Shown: piece after piece, positions 1 to 8,692 of the stretch
Position numbering within the stretch: position 1 is the first letter of the stretch
Layout: each line of letters starts with the position of its first letter
NCBI RefSeq assembly: GCF_024733015.1
Contig: NZ_JANKJG010000008.1
Location: forward strand, 1-64,000
Direction: 5' to 3'
Source of the DNA: Pseudosulfitobacter koreensis
Lineage (GTDB): Bacteria; Pseudomonadota; Alphaproteobacteria; Rhodobacterales; Rhodobacteraceae
DNA: 64,000 nt
Program-made: the position numbers and the translations under genes
Notes under the pieces: generated by a model
What the model saw: only the letters and a program-made list of their open reading frames with translations
Told to the model about the DNA's origin: nothing
Databases searched by the model: none

Positions 1-27
1 AATCCGGTTCAGCTCGCGTTCGCTCAT
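1..27 (-). CDS. ISNCY-type transposase, first nine codons only
   Basis: Read on the minus strand, an ATG at 27 opens the peptide MSERELNRI, which runs off the window edge. This opening is typical of ISNCY (IS1202-like) transposases, which start with MSEREL-RIEVL and continue into a helix-turn-helix. The two direct repeats just upstream at 77-120 fit the end of such an element. Only nine residues are visible, so whether the gene is intact cannot be judged. Confidence 0.6.
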
Positions 28-76
28 GATCACCAGTCCCACGGCCACACTCCAATCCTGCTTGATCAACAGGGAA

Positions 77-120
77 GTGTGACACTTCTACTTTGCAGAT
101 GTGGGACATTCTAACTTTGC
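77..120. repeat. Two 20-bp direct repeats at an insertion-sequence end
   Basis: GTGTGACACTTCTACTTTGC (77-96) and GTGGGACATTCTAACTTTGC (101-120) are near-identical and offset by 24 bp. They lie between the transposase start and phoB. Tandem short boxes ending in CTTTGC are what I recall at ends of ISNCY-type elements, where they bind the transposase. The element therefore probably ends near 120-130, about 100 bp beyond the phoB stop. The following AT-rich stretch to 220 holds a small CATAAT/ATTATG hairpin and no gene. Confidence 0.55.
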
Positions 121-220
121 GGGCACAAAGCTAACACGCATAATCCATATTATGTAATTATTGCTCACCTAATATCAACGACTTACGCCTCGACGCTCAC
201 GCAAATCACCGCACCCCGAT

Positions 221-910
221 CTACCCCAACGCATAGCCAGCGCCGCGCACCGTGCGGACCGGATCTGTGCCGCCTGTCAGCGTCAGCGCCTTGCGCAGAC
301 GTCCGATGTGCACATCCACGGTTCTGGTATCGACATAGATGTCGCGGCCCCAAACACGGTCCAGCAGGCTTTCGCGGCTCCAGACACGGCCCGGCTTCTC
401 CATGAAGGTGCTCAACAGCCGAAACTCGGTCGGTCCCAGCTTGACCTCGGTGGCGCCGCGCGTGACGCGGTGCCGCTCGGCGTCGAGAACGATATCCTCG
501 TAATGCAACTGCATGCCCACCGTCGCAGGCCGCACGCGGCGCAACTGGCTGCGCACCCGCGCCATCAGTTCGATCATCGAGTAAGGTTTCACCACATAGT
601 CGTCGGCACCGGTTTCCAGCCCGCGCACCTTGTCCACTTCCTCGGACCGCGCAGAGAGCATTATCACTGGAATATCACGGGTTTCCGGCTTGATCTTCAA
701 CCGACGGCAAATCTCGATCCCGCTGAGATGCGGCATCATCCAGTCCAGCACGATGATGTCGGGCGTTGCCTCATCGATCATCATCATCGCGTCTTCGCCA
801 TTGCTCGCCGACACGACGTCAAAGCCTTCGGCGGATAGGTTATAGACCAGTACCTCGCGTTGTGCGGGTTCATCCTCGACCACAAGAACCCGCGGTTGAT
901 CGGCTGACAT
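221..910 (-). CDS. phoB: Phosphate regulon response regulator PhoB
   Basis: OmpR/PhoB-family response regulator of 229 residues, the family's normal length. The receiver domain (about 7-122) has the acidic pair E12/D13, phospho-acceptor D56 in VLDWMMP and the conserved lysine K108 in VVKPY. A winged-helix DNA-binding domain follows (about 135-228), ending in VRTVRGAGYAL. When phosphorylated by PhoR it should bind pho boxes and switch on phosphate-starvation genes. It is the last gene of the phoR to phoB run, 12 bp after phoU. Its usual upstream partners pstSCA are missing here, so the signal that reaches it is uncertain. Downstream lies the insertion-sequence edge. Confidence 0.93.
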   Translation of the reverse strand: MSADQPRVLVVEDEPAQREVLVYNLSAEGFDVVSASNGEDAMMMIDEATPDIIVLDWMMPHLSGIEICRRLKIKPETRDIPVIMLSARSEEVDKVRGLETGADDYVVKPYSMIELMARVRSQLRRVRPATVGMQLHYEDIVLDAERHRVTRGATEVKLGPTEFRLLSTFMEKPGRVWSRESLLDRVWGRDIYVDTRTVDVHIGRLRKALTLTGGTDPVRTVRGAGYALG

Positions 911-922
911 GATCCGGCCCCC

Positions 923-1630
923 TTACAGCACTTGGACCGACGTCGTGTCGGCCTTGGAACGATTTTCATCCGCATGAACACCAGTGACCAGATAGACGGT
1001 CTGCTCGGCGATCGAGGTTACGTGATCACCCATGCGTTCGATGTTTTTCGCAATGAAATGAAGGTGCATACAAGCCGTAATGTTGCGCGGATCTTCCATC
1101 ATGAAGGTCAGGAATTCGCGAAACAGCGCATTGTACATCTGATCGACTTCCATGTCGCGGTCGATTACGTCCTGCGCCAGTTCCGCATCGCGGTTCACAT
1201 AGGCGTCCAGCGCATCCTTGAGCATCCGCTCGACCTCGCGCGCCATGCGGCGCAGCGCGCCGCCGCTGTCGCTGACGGGTGCAAGCGACGCCAGAACGCC
1301 GGTGCGCTTGGCCATGTTTTTTGCATAGTCGCCAATACGTTCCAGGTTGGCGCTGATCTTGATCACGCTCAGGATCAGGCGCAGATCAACCGCAATCGGG
1401 GCGCGCAATGCGATGACGCGCGCGGCTTCCTCGTTGATCGTCTCTTCCAGCGCGTCGATCTTCTTGTCGGCCTTGCGCACGGCTTCCGCGCGTTCCTCGT
1501 CACGGGTCTCAAGACTGATGGCAGCCTCAAGGATCGCTTCTTCTACCAGCCCGCCCATTTTCATGATCTGCGCCTGGATCGTCTCCAGGTCGCGGTCAAA
1601 GACGGATGCAATATGTTGATTTGACGACAT
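923..1630 (-). CDS. phoU: Phosphate signalling protein PhoU
   Basis: 235-residue all-helical PhoU protein with the two tandem PhoU repeats. Recognisable segments are RLILSVIKISANLERIGDYA near residues 83-102 and a second copy near 185-210 containing NIERMGDHVTSIAE, with the paired E..GD metal-ligand pattern. In known systems PhoU sits on the Pst transporter and PhoR at the membrane and keeps PhoR in its phosphatase state when phosphate is plentiful. The ATG at 1630 is preceded by GAGGAG at good spacing. It follows the pstB remnant by 12 bp. With no intact Pst complex beside it, PhoU must either work with a transporter encoded elsewhere or act on PhoR alone. Confidence 0.93.
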   Translation of the reverse strand: MSSNQHIASVFDRDLETIQAQIMKMGGLVEEAILEAAISLETRDEERAEAVRKADKKIDALEETINEEAARVIALRAPIAVDLRLILSVIKISANLERIGDYAKNMAKRTGVLASLAPVSDSGGALRRMAREVERMLKDALDAYVNRDAELAQDVIDRDMEVDQMYNALFREFLTFMMEDPRNITACMHLHFIAKNIERMGDHVTSIAEQTVYLVTGVHADENRSKADTTSVQVL

Positions 1631-1642
1631 TATTTATGCTCC

Positions 1643-1915
1643 TCAGCCGATACGGCCAGTGATGTAGCTTTCGGTGCGCGGGTCGGTCGGGTTGGCAAAG
1701 ACTGTACCAGTCTCACCATATTCGACCAGATTGCCAAGGTGTAAAAACGCGGTTTTCTGGCTGACGCGGGCCGCCTGATGCATCGCGTGCGTGACGACCG
1801 CGACCAAATAGTTCTGGCGCAATTCGTCAATTAATTCATCGACTTGGGCGGTGGCAATCGGGTCGAGCGTCGAACGGGGCTCATCCATCAGCAACATGAA
1901 CGCATTGCGCTGCAT
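1643..1915 (-). pseudogene. pstB: pstB remnant (C-terminal third of phosphate ABC ATPase)
   Basis: The 90-residue reading frame matches only the end of PstB: Walker B (LLMDEP), D-loop, switch histidine (VVTHAMHQ) and the family's characteristic ending [11 protein letters not shown]. Full PstB is about 250-260 residues; Walker A, the Q-loop and the ABC signature are gone. The D-loop region has RSTLDP where PstB proteins normally have CSALDP, which suggests drift after loss of function. Homology stops near 1905-1915, and beyond it lies a GCCCGC/GCGGGC hairpin (1935-1950) and then the stop codon of the RTX gene. It cannot bind ATP as it stands. Its place just before phoU is the normal pst operon position. 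Confidence 0.85.
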
Positions 1916-1977
1916 TCCCGTAACATCCCGCGCGGCCCGCCGGTGCGGGCAGGCGCGCGTTGAAATGATCGTTGCGC

Positions 1978-4900
1978 TTATCTGGCTGCGACAACCGAAA
2001 ATCTCGTGAAGTCTTCGCGCCGCGTGACACTGGGGAAATCGGGAAAGAACAGCTGTCCGGCCGCCGCCAGTTTCCGCACATTCCGTCGCCCCAGAACAAC
2101 AGCGGCACGTCGGCCATAGGTCGCACGGGGGTCATCCATCCGAAGACCCGACGCCGCCGCAAGCACGCGGGCGCGCGCCTCTGGCGTCATCAGCTTCAAG
2201 GCGTAAGGTCCGGGGTAAAAGCTTTCGCTTGGGCGTCCTTCGGCGATCAGTACCCGATGACGCGCAAGAAGGAGGTGGTGATAGGTGATTGACGTGCGCC
2301 CCGGCGCATAGGACGCCAGCGCCGTTTCCTCGGCCAGATGCCGGGCGCGTGCGAACATTGTGGTTCCGTCGGCCAGCCGCATCAGCATGCAATGCTGCGG
2401 GGATACGACCAGCGCGCGCTGGCCCTGGCCAGCTTGCGGCTTGATCCGCACCGGCGTCTGGCTTGCGTCGGTGGTGCCGGCCTTCAGGGTCAGATCGGTG
2501 TGCCCCGCCCAGATCACAGCCTCTGGCGGGCCGTCCCAGAGACACAACAGGTCTCCGGGACGCAGATCTTCAATGGCGACGTCACCCTGCGGCGTGCGGA
2601 TCGCGGTGCCCGACGCAAAGCAGGCGACCCCTGTGTTGTCGACGCTAAAGCTGCCGCGGTCTGCCCCGGAAAACGTCAGGGATCCGCCCGACATCGACGT
2701 GTTGTCGCTGTAATCTCCAACGCTTTGGTTCAGCACGCCGTCATCGTCGAAATCGTCGCGCAACTCGTCCAGGTCGGTGTAGAATTCGGACAGATCAACG
2801 TAATCATTGTTGGTGATGTCGCCATCGTGCAGCGCGCCGGTGTTGCCCGCATTGAAGTCGGTGATGGTGTCGTCGCCCTCTCCCACGGTGAAGACGAAAA
2901 CGTCATCCCCGTCACCACCGGTCAGCTGATCATCCCCTGCGCCCCCGATGATTGTATCGTCGCCAGAACCCGCGTGGATCGTGTCATTGCCCGACCCGCC
3001 ATCAATGTAGGCACCCGCGCCGTCATCGTTGCCCGCCAGCACATCGTCATGTTCGGTCAGTATCAGACGCTCGACCTCCGAAAAGGTGATCGTGTCGGTG
3101 CCGTCGGTGATCGTCCCGGCCTCGTCCCCGGTATAGTTTACTGTCACCGGACCAGACAATTGCGACAGGTCGATGGTGTCGCTGTCGGTTCCGCCCTCGC
3201 CGCCGATCAGGGTGTCGTTGCCGAACCCGTCGAACACCTGGAACAGGTCCGCATCGTCCCCGCCCGAGACGCTGTCGTTGCCGGAAGAGCCGTGCAGCGT
3301 ATCATTGCCCGCGCCGCCATCGACCGTATCGTTGCCCGCATTTCCGCTGAGGCTGTCATTCCCGTCGCCGCCATAAACAAGATCGTCGCCCTCATTTCCC
3401 CCGATGATGTCGTCGCCCGCGCCGCCATGGATGGTATCGTTTCCGGCATTGCCGCCAATACTGTCATTGCCCGCGTCGCCATAGATCAGATCATCGTCGT
3501 TGCCGCCGCCAATTGCGTCTGCCCCTTCACCGCCATGGATCGTATCGTTTCCGGCATTGCCACCGATATTGTCATTGCCGCCATCGCCATAGATCAGATC
3601 GCCGCCGTCGCCGCCGCCGATGCTGTCATCGCCCGCGCCGCCCGAAAGGGTGTCGTCTCCCGCGCCGCCCCCTGTGCCATTCGCACCGCCGTCACCCACA
3701 TAAAGAATGTCACCGGCAAGACCGGCGGCAACGGTCTCTCCGTTGGGCAGGGCAAAGGCCTCGATCTGGGAAAAGGTGACGGTATCGGTGCCATTGGTGA
3801 ACGTGCCCTGCCCGTCCCCGGTGAAGGTGACCGTCACGCTTTGCGTCAATTGGGAAAAATCAATGATGTCGTAGTCGGTACCGCCCTCGCCGCCGACGAT
3901 GGTGTCGTTGCCGAACCCGTCGCGCACGATAAAGATGTCCGATCCGTCGCCGCCATCCAGGCTGTCCGCACCTGCCCCGCCGTCGATCACATCGTCGCCG
4001 CCACCGCCATGGATCGTATCGGCGCCCGTACCGCCCGATAGCGTATCGTCACCCGCACCCCCGGTGATGATGTCGTCGCCGCCCTCGCCAAAGAGGCCCA
4101 GATCCGCCGAGGATGCGCCCGCGTCGATGGTGTCGCCCACCTGCGTGCCCTCGATGTTCTCGATCTCGGAGAAGGTGACCGTCCGGCCACGGATCGCGGC
4201 GGTCCCTGCCTCGTCCGAGGTGAAGGTGACATTGACCGCATCAGCCGCGTCCGCTTCGGTGGCCCAGCTGAGCGTGTCGTCATCCGTGCCACCCTCGCCG
4301 CCGAAGACCAGCTTGTCATAGCCCGATCCTTGGGTGATGATGAAATCAGAGCCGTCGCCGCCATGGACCGTATCCCCCCGGTCGGTGATGTTGACCGTGT
4401 CGTCACCGGCCCCGGCATAGATCAGATCGTCGTCGTTCCCGCCGTGGATGTAATCGTCGCCGTCACCGCCATAAATGGTGTCGCGGCCCACGTCGCCGTA
4501 GATCGTGTCGTTTCCGTCTCCGCCGTTGATGTAATCGGCGCCCGTGGTCACCTGATCGCCCTGCGCATCGGTATAGCCCAGTCCGATCACATCGCCGCCG
4601 CTGGTGCCGTCGACCGATGACTTGAAATCGCCGTCAACACGTTCGGCCTCCATATCGCCGGTGTCGTCGGCGACACTGTTCAGGCTCATCGCCATGATCG
4701 GCTTGGCGGTCAGAGCCGCCTGGTCGGCATTGTCGGTGGCCTGGGGCGCCAGATAGGTATTGCCGTTCACATCCTGAAAGATGACCGCCGTGATATCGGC
4801 GGTGGTGCCATCGGCATAGGTGATGGTGGCGTTGTAGGTGGCGACCGCATCAAAGTTCTGCGGCGTGCCGCCATTGATGCGAAAGGCGTCATAGCTTGTG

Positions 4901-5100
4901 CCGTTGTTGGTGTCATAGGCACTGGGATCGTCCTCGTCCAGACGCTCCGCGCTGAGGGTCTGGACATGGGCGCTGAGCGGATCGCCGGCGGACCCGTAAC
5001 CACCCAGAATCTCGACGGCATTCTCGGCGACCTCGTTGTCCTGGCTGCCGTCGATCAACGGAAGCGTGCCCAGATAGATGACTTCGTAACTGGTTGCCAT
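1978..5100 (-). CDS. Large RTX calcium-binding protein with C-terminal Hint domain
   Basis: 1040 residues, very acidic, without a Sec signal. The N-terminal ~185 residues begin [14 protein letters not shown], common in Roseobacter Hint proteins. Glycine-rich RTX nonapeptides (GGxGxDxI) form blocks near 187-250, 338-405, 475-640 and 690-735, folding as calcium-bound beta-rolls. Between them a ~55-residue unit (GGEGGTD ... VTFTxD ... TFSEIE) occurs three times, near 258-316, 395-449 and 625-679. A Hint_2 (Hedgehog/intein-like) domain starts at C827 ([20 protein letters not shown]) and runs to about 960. Secretion by a type I system is expected from the RTX repeats, but no secretion genes are adjacent. 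GAGGGA precedes the ATG. It occupies the position where pstS-pstC-pstA normally stand. Substrate and role are unknown. Confidence 0.85.
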   Translation of the reverse strand: MATSYEVIYLGTLPLIDGSQDNEVAENAVEILGGYGSAGDPLSAHVQTLSAERLDEDDPSAYDTNNGTSYDAFRINGGTPQNFDAVATYNATITYADGTTADITAVIFQDVNGNTYLAPQATDNADQAALTAKPIMAMSLNSVADDTGDMEAERVDGDFKSSVDGTSGGDVIGLGYTDAQGDQVTTGADYINGGDGNDTIYGDVGRDTIYGGDGDDYIHGGNDDDLIYAGAGDDTVNITDRGDTVHGGDGSDFIITQGSGYDKLVFGGEGGTDDDTLSWATEADAADAVNVTFTSDEAGTAAIRGRTVTFSEIENIEGTQVGDTIDAGASSADLGLFGEGGDDIITGGAGDDTLSGGTGADTIHGGGGDDVIDGGAGADSLDGGDGSDIFIVRDGFGNDTIVGGEGGTDYDIIDFSQLTQSVTVTFTGDGQGTFTNGTDTVTFSQIEAFALPNGETVAAGLAGDILYVGDGGANGTGGGAGDDTLSGGAGDDSIGGGDGGDLIYGDGGNDNIGGNAGNDTIHGGEGADAIGGGNDDDLIYGDAGNDSIGGNAGNDTIHGGAGDDIIGGNEGDDLVYGGDGNDSLSGNAGNDTVDGGAGNDTLHGSSGNDSVSGGDDADLFQVFDGFGNDTLIGGEGGTDSDTIDLSQLSGPVTVNYTGDEAGTITDGTDTITFSEVERLILTEHDDVLAGNDDGAGAYIDGGSGNDTIHAGSGDDTIIGGAGDDQLTGGDGDDVFVFTVGEGDDTITDFNAGNTGALHDGDITNNDYVDLSEFYTDLDELRDDFDDDGVLNQSVGDYSDNTSMSGGSLTFSGADRGSFSVDNTGVACFASGTAIRTPQGDVAIEDLRPGDLLCLWDGPPEAVIWAGHTDLTLKAGTTDASQTPVRIKPQAGQGQRALVVSPQHCMLMRLADGTTMFARARHLAEETALASYAPGRTSITYHHLLLARHRVLIAEGRPSESFYPGPYALKLMTPEARARVLAAASGLRMDDPRATYGRRAAVVLGRRNVRKLAAAGQLFFPDFPSVTRREDFTRFSVVAAR

Positions 5101-5252
5101 GTCGCGTCCCTCGATAAGCCTGCGGAAAAGCTGTGGAACGAACGGACATGAAGACAGGCCCGCACATTCGGGGCCCGTGGTATCGCAAAAGAGTTACCGC
5201 TTGCTGAAACTGCGCAGGAACCTCTGTCGCGGGGTGGTGACGCGTGCCGGGG

Positions 5253-6311
5253 TCAGCCCTCGGGTGGGGTCCACGGCAACACGACCTGCACGGTGGTGCC
5301 CTGCCCCAGAACGCTGTCGATGCGCAGACGCCCCCGGTGACGGCTGACGATGTGCTTGACGATGGCCAGCCCCAAACCGGTGCCGCCCAGTTCGCGGCTG
5401 CGGTGGTTGTCGGCGCGGTAAAACCGCTCGGTCAGGCGCGGCAGGTGGATGGGGTCGATGCCGGGGCCCTGATCCGTCACCTTGATCGTGGCGCCGGGAC
5501 CACGCAGGGGGCGCAGATAGTCGTCCACGCTCAGCTGCAATGTGACGGTGCCCCCGGTGCTTCCGTATTTGATCGCGTTTTCCAGCAGGTTGCAGACCAC
5601 CTGCACCAGCTGATCGCGGTCAGCGGCGACGGTCACCGGGTCTTCGCCCAGTTCGGCCACCAGCGTCACATTGCCCTCGTCGGCCAGCGGCATCATCATC
5701 GTCACGACCGAGGCCAGACATTCGCGCAGGTTCACCTGTGCCGTGGGCCGCACCCGCTCGTCGCCCTCGACCCGGCTGAGCGACAGAAGGTCACCGACCA
5801 GCCGGTTCATCCGCTCGGCCTGGTCCTGCATGATGCCCAGGAACCGCGCCTGTGCGGCGGGATCGTTGCGCGCAGGGCCGCGCAGGGTCTCGATAAAGCC
5901 CATCAGCGCGGTCAGCGGCGTGCGCAATTCGTGGCTGACGTTGGCGACAAAGTCGCGGCGCATCTGGCCCGCCTGCTGCACCTGCGTGACGTCCTCGAAG
6001 GTCAGCAGCACCATCGAGGCTTGATCATCGGCGGGCACCTGCGCCACATGCACCGAAAACGTCGCGTGTTGCGCCCCGTCGTTGGACAGGTACGGCGCAG
6101 AGCGGGGCTTGCCGTATTGCAGGCACGCCTCGATCGCATCCAGCAGCGAGGGCTGGCGCAGCATCGTGACATAGGACCGCCCCTCGATGCGCTGCCCCAG
6201 CAGGTTGCGCGCCGCCGTGTTGGCACCGATGATGACCTCGGACTGGTCGATGACCACCCCCGGCATCGGCAATGCCTCAAGCATGGCGCGGATGACCCCG
6301 ACCTGCGCCAC
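5253..6311 (-). CDS. phoR: Phosphate regulon sensor histidine kinase PhoR
   Basis: About 352 residues: a PAS-like domain at the start (LEALPMPGVVIDQ), then the HisKA dimerisation helix with RRDFVANVSHELRTPLTAL (phospho-histidine in SHELRTP) and an HATPase_c domain with N-box NLLENAIKYG, DQGPGID and GTGLGLAIVKHI. No membrane segment is seen, as in other Rhodobacteraceae PhoR proteins, so sensing should come through PhoU/Pst. The open frame extends to 6719 but that part is the antisense shadow of metZ. I use GTG at 6311, six bases after the metZ stop; ATG at 6284, preceded by GGTCGGGG, is an equally good choice. It is the last gene of the yicC-gmk-metZ run; a 152-bp gap separates it from the RTX gene. 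Confidence 0.88.
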   Translation of the reverse strand: MAQVGVIRAMLEALPMPGVVIDQSEVIIGANTAARNLLGQRIEGRSYVTMLRQPSLLDAIEACLQYGKPRSAPYLSNDGAQHATFSVHVAQVPADDQASMVLLTFEDVTQVQQAGQMRRDFVANVSHELRTPLTALMGFIETLRGPARNDPAAQARFLGIMQDQAERMNRLVGDLLSLSRVEGDERVRPTAQVNLRECLASVVTMMMPLADEGNVTLVAELGEDPVTVAADRDQLVQVVCNLLENAIKYGSTGGTVTLQLSVDDYLRPLRGPGATIKVTDQGPGIDPIHLPRLTERFYRADNHRSRELGGTGLGLAIVKHIVSRHRGRLRIDSVLGQGTTVQVVLPWTPPEG

Positions 6312-6316
6312 CCGGC

Positions 6317-7504
6317 TCAGGCGTCCATGGCGGCGGCGACCGCACGCTCGAACACCGCCAGCAGCGCGTCGGGGTCTTCGAGGCCGACGGACACGCGAAA
6401 GAACCCTTCGGACATGCCAAGTGCCGCGCGGCGTTCCCCAGTCAGCGCACGGTGAGAGGACGAGGCCGGATGCGACAGGGTCGTGCCCACGTCGCCCAGG
6501 GTCGGCGCAAAGCTCAGACCCTCGGCGGCGGTGGTGAACGCATTGGCGGCCGCACGGCCCCCATCCAGCTCGAAACTGACCATATTGCACCAACGCCCTT
6601 GCAGCAGATCGGCGGCACGTGCGTGATCGGGATGGTCGCTGCGCGCCGGATAGATCACGCGCTTGACGCCTTTCAGCCCGCCAAGGGCATCCGCCAGTTT
6701 TTCCGCAGTCTGCTGACACCGCTCGAACCGCAACTCAAAGCTCAGCATCCCGCGCTCGGCCAGCCAGCAATCGAAGGGGCTGGGCGTCATGCCCGCGGTG
6801 ACGGTAAAGACCCGAAGCCGCGTGTTGATCGCCGCATCGCGCGCCGCGACATAGCCCAGCATCACGTCGGAATGGCCTGCCAGCAGCTTGGTCACCGAAT
6901 GGATCACGATGTCGGCGCCATGTTCGAACGGCTGATAGGCGCGCGGCGTGGTAAACGTGTTGTCGACGACCAGCAGCACGCCGGTCTCCTTGGCCAGCTT
7001 GGCCAGACCGACCATGTCGGCCACGCGCAACGTCGGGTTCGACACCACCTCGACCAGAATGATCCGCGTCTCGGGGCGCAGGGCGGCGCGCACGGCATCG
7101 ACATCGCCGGGATCGGCAAGCGTGGTCTCGATGCCCAGGCGCGGCAGATCTTCGGACATCATCCGCAGCGACCGCCCATAAAGCTGGTTGCCACCGATCA
7201 CATGGTCTCCGGCCTTGAGCAGGCCCAGCAACACGGCTGACACCGCAGCCATGCCGCTGGACGTCACCACGCCGGGGTGCGGCGCGTTTTCCATCCGGTC
7301 CAGCAGGCCACCGACCACATCGGCGTTGGGGTGCCCCTCGCGGCTGTAGGTATAGCCGTGCAGCTTGCCCTCGTACTGGCTGTCCAGCATGTCGGGCGTG
7401 TCGCTGGCATAGACCACCGAAGGCGACAGAGGTGTGACCACCGGACGCGAGGCGCTGCCGGGCAGAGGGACGGGCCGGATCAGCGACCCCTTTTCGTTGC
7501 GCAT
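6317..7504 (-). CDS. PLP-dependent trans-sulfuration enzyme (cystathionine beta-lyase / MetZ-like)
   Basis: 395-residue Cys/Met-metabolism PLP enzyme. The cofactor lysine is K206 in HSVTKLLAGHSD, D181 in VVDNTF binds the pyridine nitrogen, and the SSGMAAVSA and YSREGHPN motifs of the family are present. Such enzymes split cystathionine or form homocysteine from activated homoserine; the sequence alone does not separate MetC, MetB and MetZ. It is tightly packed in an operon: TAA of the carbonic anhydrase gene, one base, then its ATG. PhoR follows within a few bases. The partner genes of methionine synthesis are not beside it. Confidence 0.8.
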   Translation of the reverse strand: MRNEKGSLIRPVPLPGSASRPVVTPLSPSVVYASDTPDMLDSQYEGKLHGYTYSREGHPNADVVGGLLDRMENAPHPGVVTSSGMAAVSAVLLGLLKAGDHVIGGNQLYGRSLRMMSEDLPRLGIETTLADPGDVDAVRAALRPETRIILVEVVSNPTLRVADMVGLAKLAKETGVLLVVDNTFTTPRAYQPFEHGADIVIHSVTKLLAGHSDVMLGYVAARDAAINTRLRVFTVTAGMTPSPFDCWLAERGMLSFELRFERCQQTAEKLADALGGLKGVKRVIYPARSDHPDHARAADLLQGRWCNMVSFELDGGRAAANAFTTAAEGLSFAPTLGDVGTTLSHPASSSHRALTGERRAALGMSEGFFRVSVGLEDPDALLAVFERAVAAAMDA

Positions 7505-7505
7505 A

Positions 7506-8030
7506 TTAACCGACCTTGGTCATGCCGTCGCGAAAACGGCGCATGTTGTCTTGGTAATGCAGCGCGCTGGCCTCAAGGCCCTTGATCGCTGCGGCGTCCA
7601 GTTCGCGCACCACCTTGCCGGGTGCGCCCATCACCAGCGATCCGTCGGGGATCACCTTGTTTTCCGTGATCAGCGCCCCTGCCCCGATCAGGCAGTTGTT
7701 GCCGATCCTGGCACCGTTCAGCACGGTTGCCCCCATGCCGATCAGGCTGTTGTTGCCGATGGTGCAGCCGTGCAGCATGACCTTGTGGCCGATGGTGCAG
7801 TTTTCGCCGATGGTCAGCGGAAAACCGGCGTCGATGTGCATCACGCAGTTTTCCTGCACATTGCTGCCGCGCCCGATGATGATATTCTCGTGGTCGGCCC
7901 TTATGGTGCAGCCGAACCAGACGCTCGACCCCTCTTCCATGATGACCTTGCCGATCAGGTTGGCGTCATGGGCGACCCAGGTGTCGGGATGAATGTCGGG
8001 GCGATCTGCGCCCAGGGCGAAAATGGTCAT
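7506..8030 (-). CDS. Gamma-carbonic anhydrase family protein (left-handed beta-helix)
   Basis: 174 residues of hexapeptide repeats ([IV]G-x4), forming a left-handed beta-helix trimer. The zinc histidines of gamma-carbonic anhydrases are all present: H65 (VMHIDAG), H82 (IGHKVMLHG) and H87. The C-terminal helix starting near residue 150 is also typical. Members include CamH/YrdA-type carbonic anhydrases and PaaY-like thioesterases, so the true reaction is open. Its start overlaps the gmk stop by four bases, indicating translational coupling, and metZ follows after one base. Confidence 0.82.
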   Translation of the reverse strand: MTIFALGADRPDIHPDTWVAHDANLIGKVIMEEGSSVWFGCTIRADHENIIIGRGSNVQENCVMHIDAGFPLTIGENCTIGHKVMLHGCTIGNNSLIGMGATVLNGARIGNNCLIGAGALITENKVIPDGSLVMGAPGKVVRELDAAAIKGLEASALHYQDNMRRFRDGMTKVG

Positions 8031-8686
8031 AATTGCTCCTGAAACTCGGATTGAAGCTGCCGCACGTGTTCGATCAGGTTCGGCTGCTGGCTGCGCCGCA
8101 TCCGCGCGGCGCTGATGATCTTTTTAAGCTTGTCCTCGGTCTCGTCCAGATCATCGTTGATCAGGACGTAGTCATAGCCGTCCCAATGGCTGATCTCGTC
8201 CCAGCATTTCTTCATGCGCTGGTCGATGACCTCCTTGCTGTCCTGTCCGCGCGCTTCCAGACGGCGGCGCAGTTCGGTGATGCTGGGGGGCAGCAGGAAC
8301 ACCGACAGCGTGTGCATTCCCAGCGCCGAGTTGCGGATCTGCTGCGCGCCCTGCCAGTCGATGTCAAAGAGCACGTCGTTGCCCTGTTCGATCGCATCGC
8401 GCACAGGCCCCGTGGGCGAGCCATAGAAGTTGCCAAAGACATGGGCATGTTCCAGCATCTCTTCGTTGTTCACCATCTTCTTGAAGTCGTCCTCGGACAC
8501 AAAATGATAGTCGAACTTGTCCACCTCGCCGACGCGCGGCGGGCGGGTCGTCGCCGAGACCGAAAAGCTGATCGTGGTGTCCCAGGCCCGCAGACGTTTG
8601 GCCAGCGTGCTCTTCCCCGCGCCCGACGGCGACGACAGGATCATCAGTAGGCCCCGGCGGTCATACTTGCGGCGTTCGGATTTCAT
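8027..8686 (-). CDS. gmk: Guanylate kinase
   Basis: 219-residue guanylate kinase converting GMP and ATP to GDP and ADP. The P-loop SPSGAGKST lies at 19-27, the GMP-binding region contains [21 protein letters not shown], and [12 protein letters not shown] and LNNDDL-like segments follow. Length fits the family, with a slightly longer N-terminus ([14 protein letters not shown]). Together with yicC just upstream (6 bp gap) this is the common bacterial yicC-gmk pair. Confidence 0.95.
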   Translation of the reverse strand: MKSERRKYDRRGLLMILSSPSGAGKSTLAKRLRAWDTTISFSVSATTRPPRVGEVDKFDYHFVSEDDFKKMVNNEEMLEHAHVFGNFYGSPTGPVRDAIEQGNDVLFDIDWQGAQQIRNSALGMHTLSVFLLPPSITELRRRLEARGQDSKEVIDQRMKKCWDEISHWDGYDYVLINDDLDETEDKLKKIISAARMRRSQQPNLIEHVRQLQSEFQEQL

Positions 8687-8692
8687 CGGCGG

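Noticed and set aside
2338-4041. 567-codon open frame antisense to the RTX gene
   Set aside because: It mirrors the repetitive GC-rich RTX coding sequence, has low-complexity hydrophobic repeats, no ribosome site, and the RTX frame has clear domains.
2900-4600. Regular short repeats that could suggest a CRISPR array
   Set aside because: They are in frame, 27-bp codon-level repeats coding for GGxGxDxI calcium-binding motifs, and they vary like protein repeats; no unique spacers.
5101-5252. Possible pho box in front of the RTX gene
   Set aside because: A CTGTC occurs, but no second copy at the 11-bp spacing needed for a PhoB site, so I do not list it.
6312-6719. N-terminal extension of phoR overlapping metZ
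   Set aside because: The residues are Arg/Gly-rich and lie antiparallel in phase to no known PhoR sequence while overlapping the real metZ end; PhoR homology begins at LEALPMPG.
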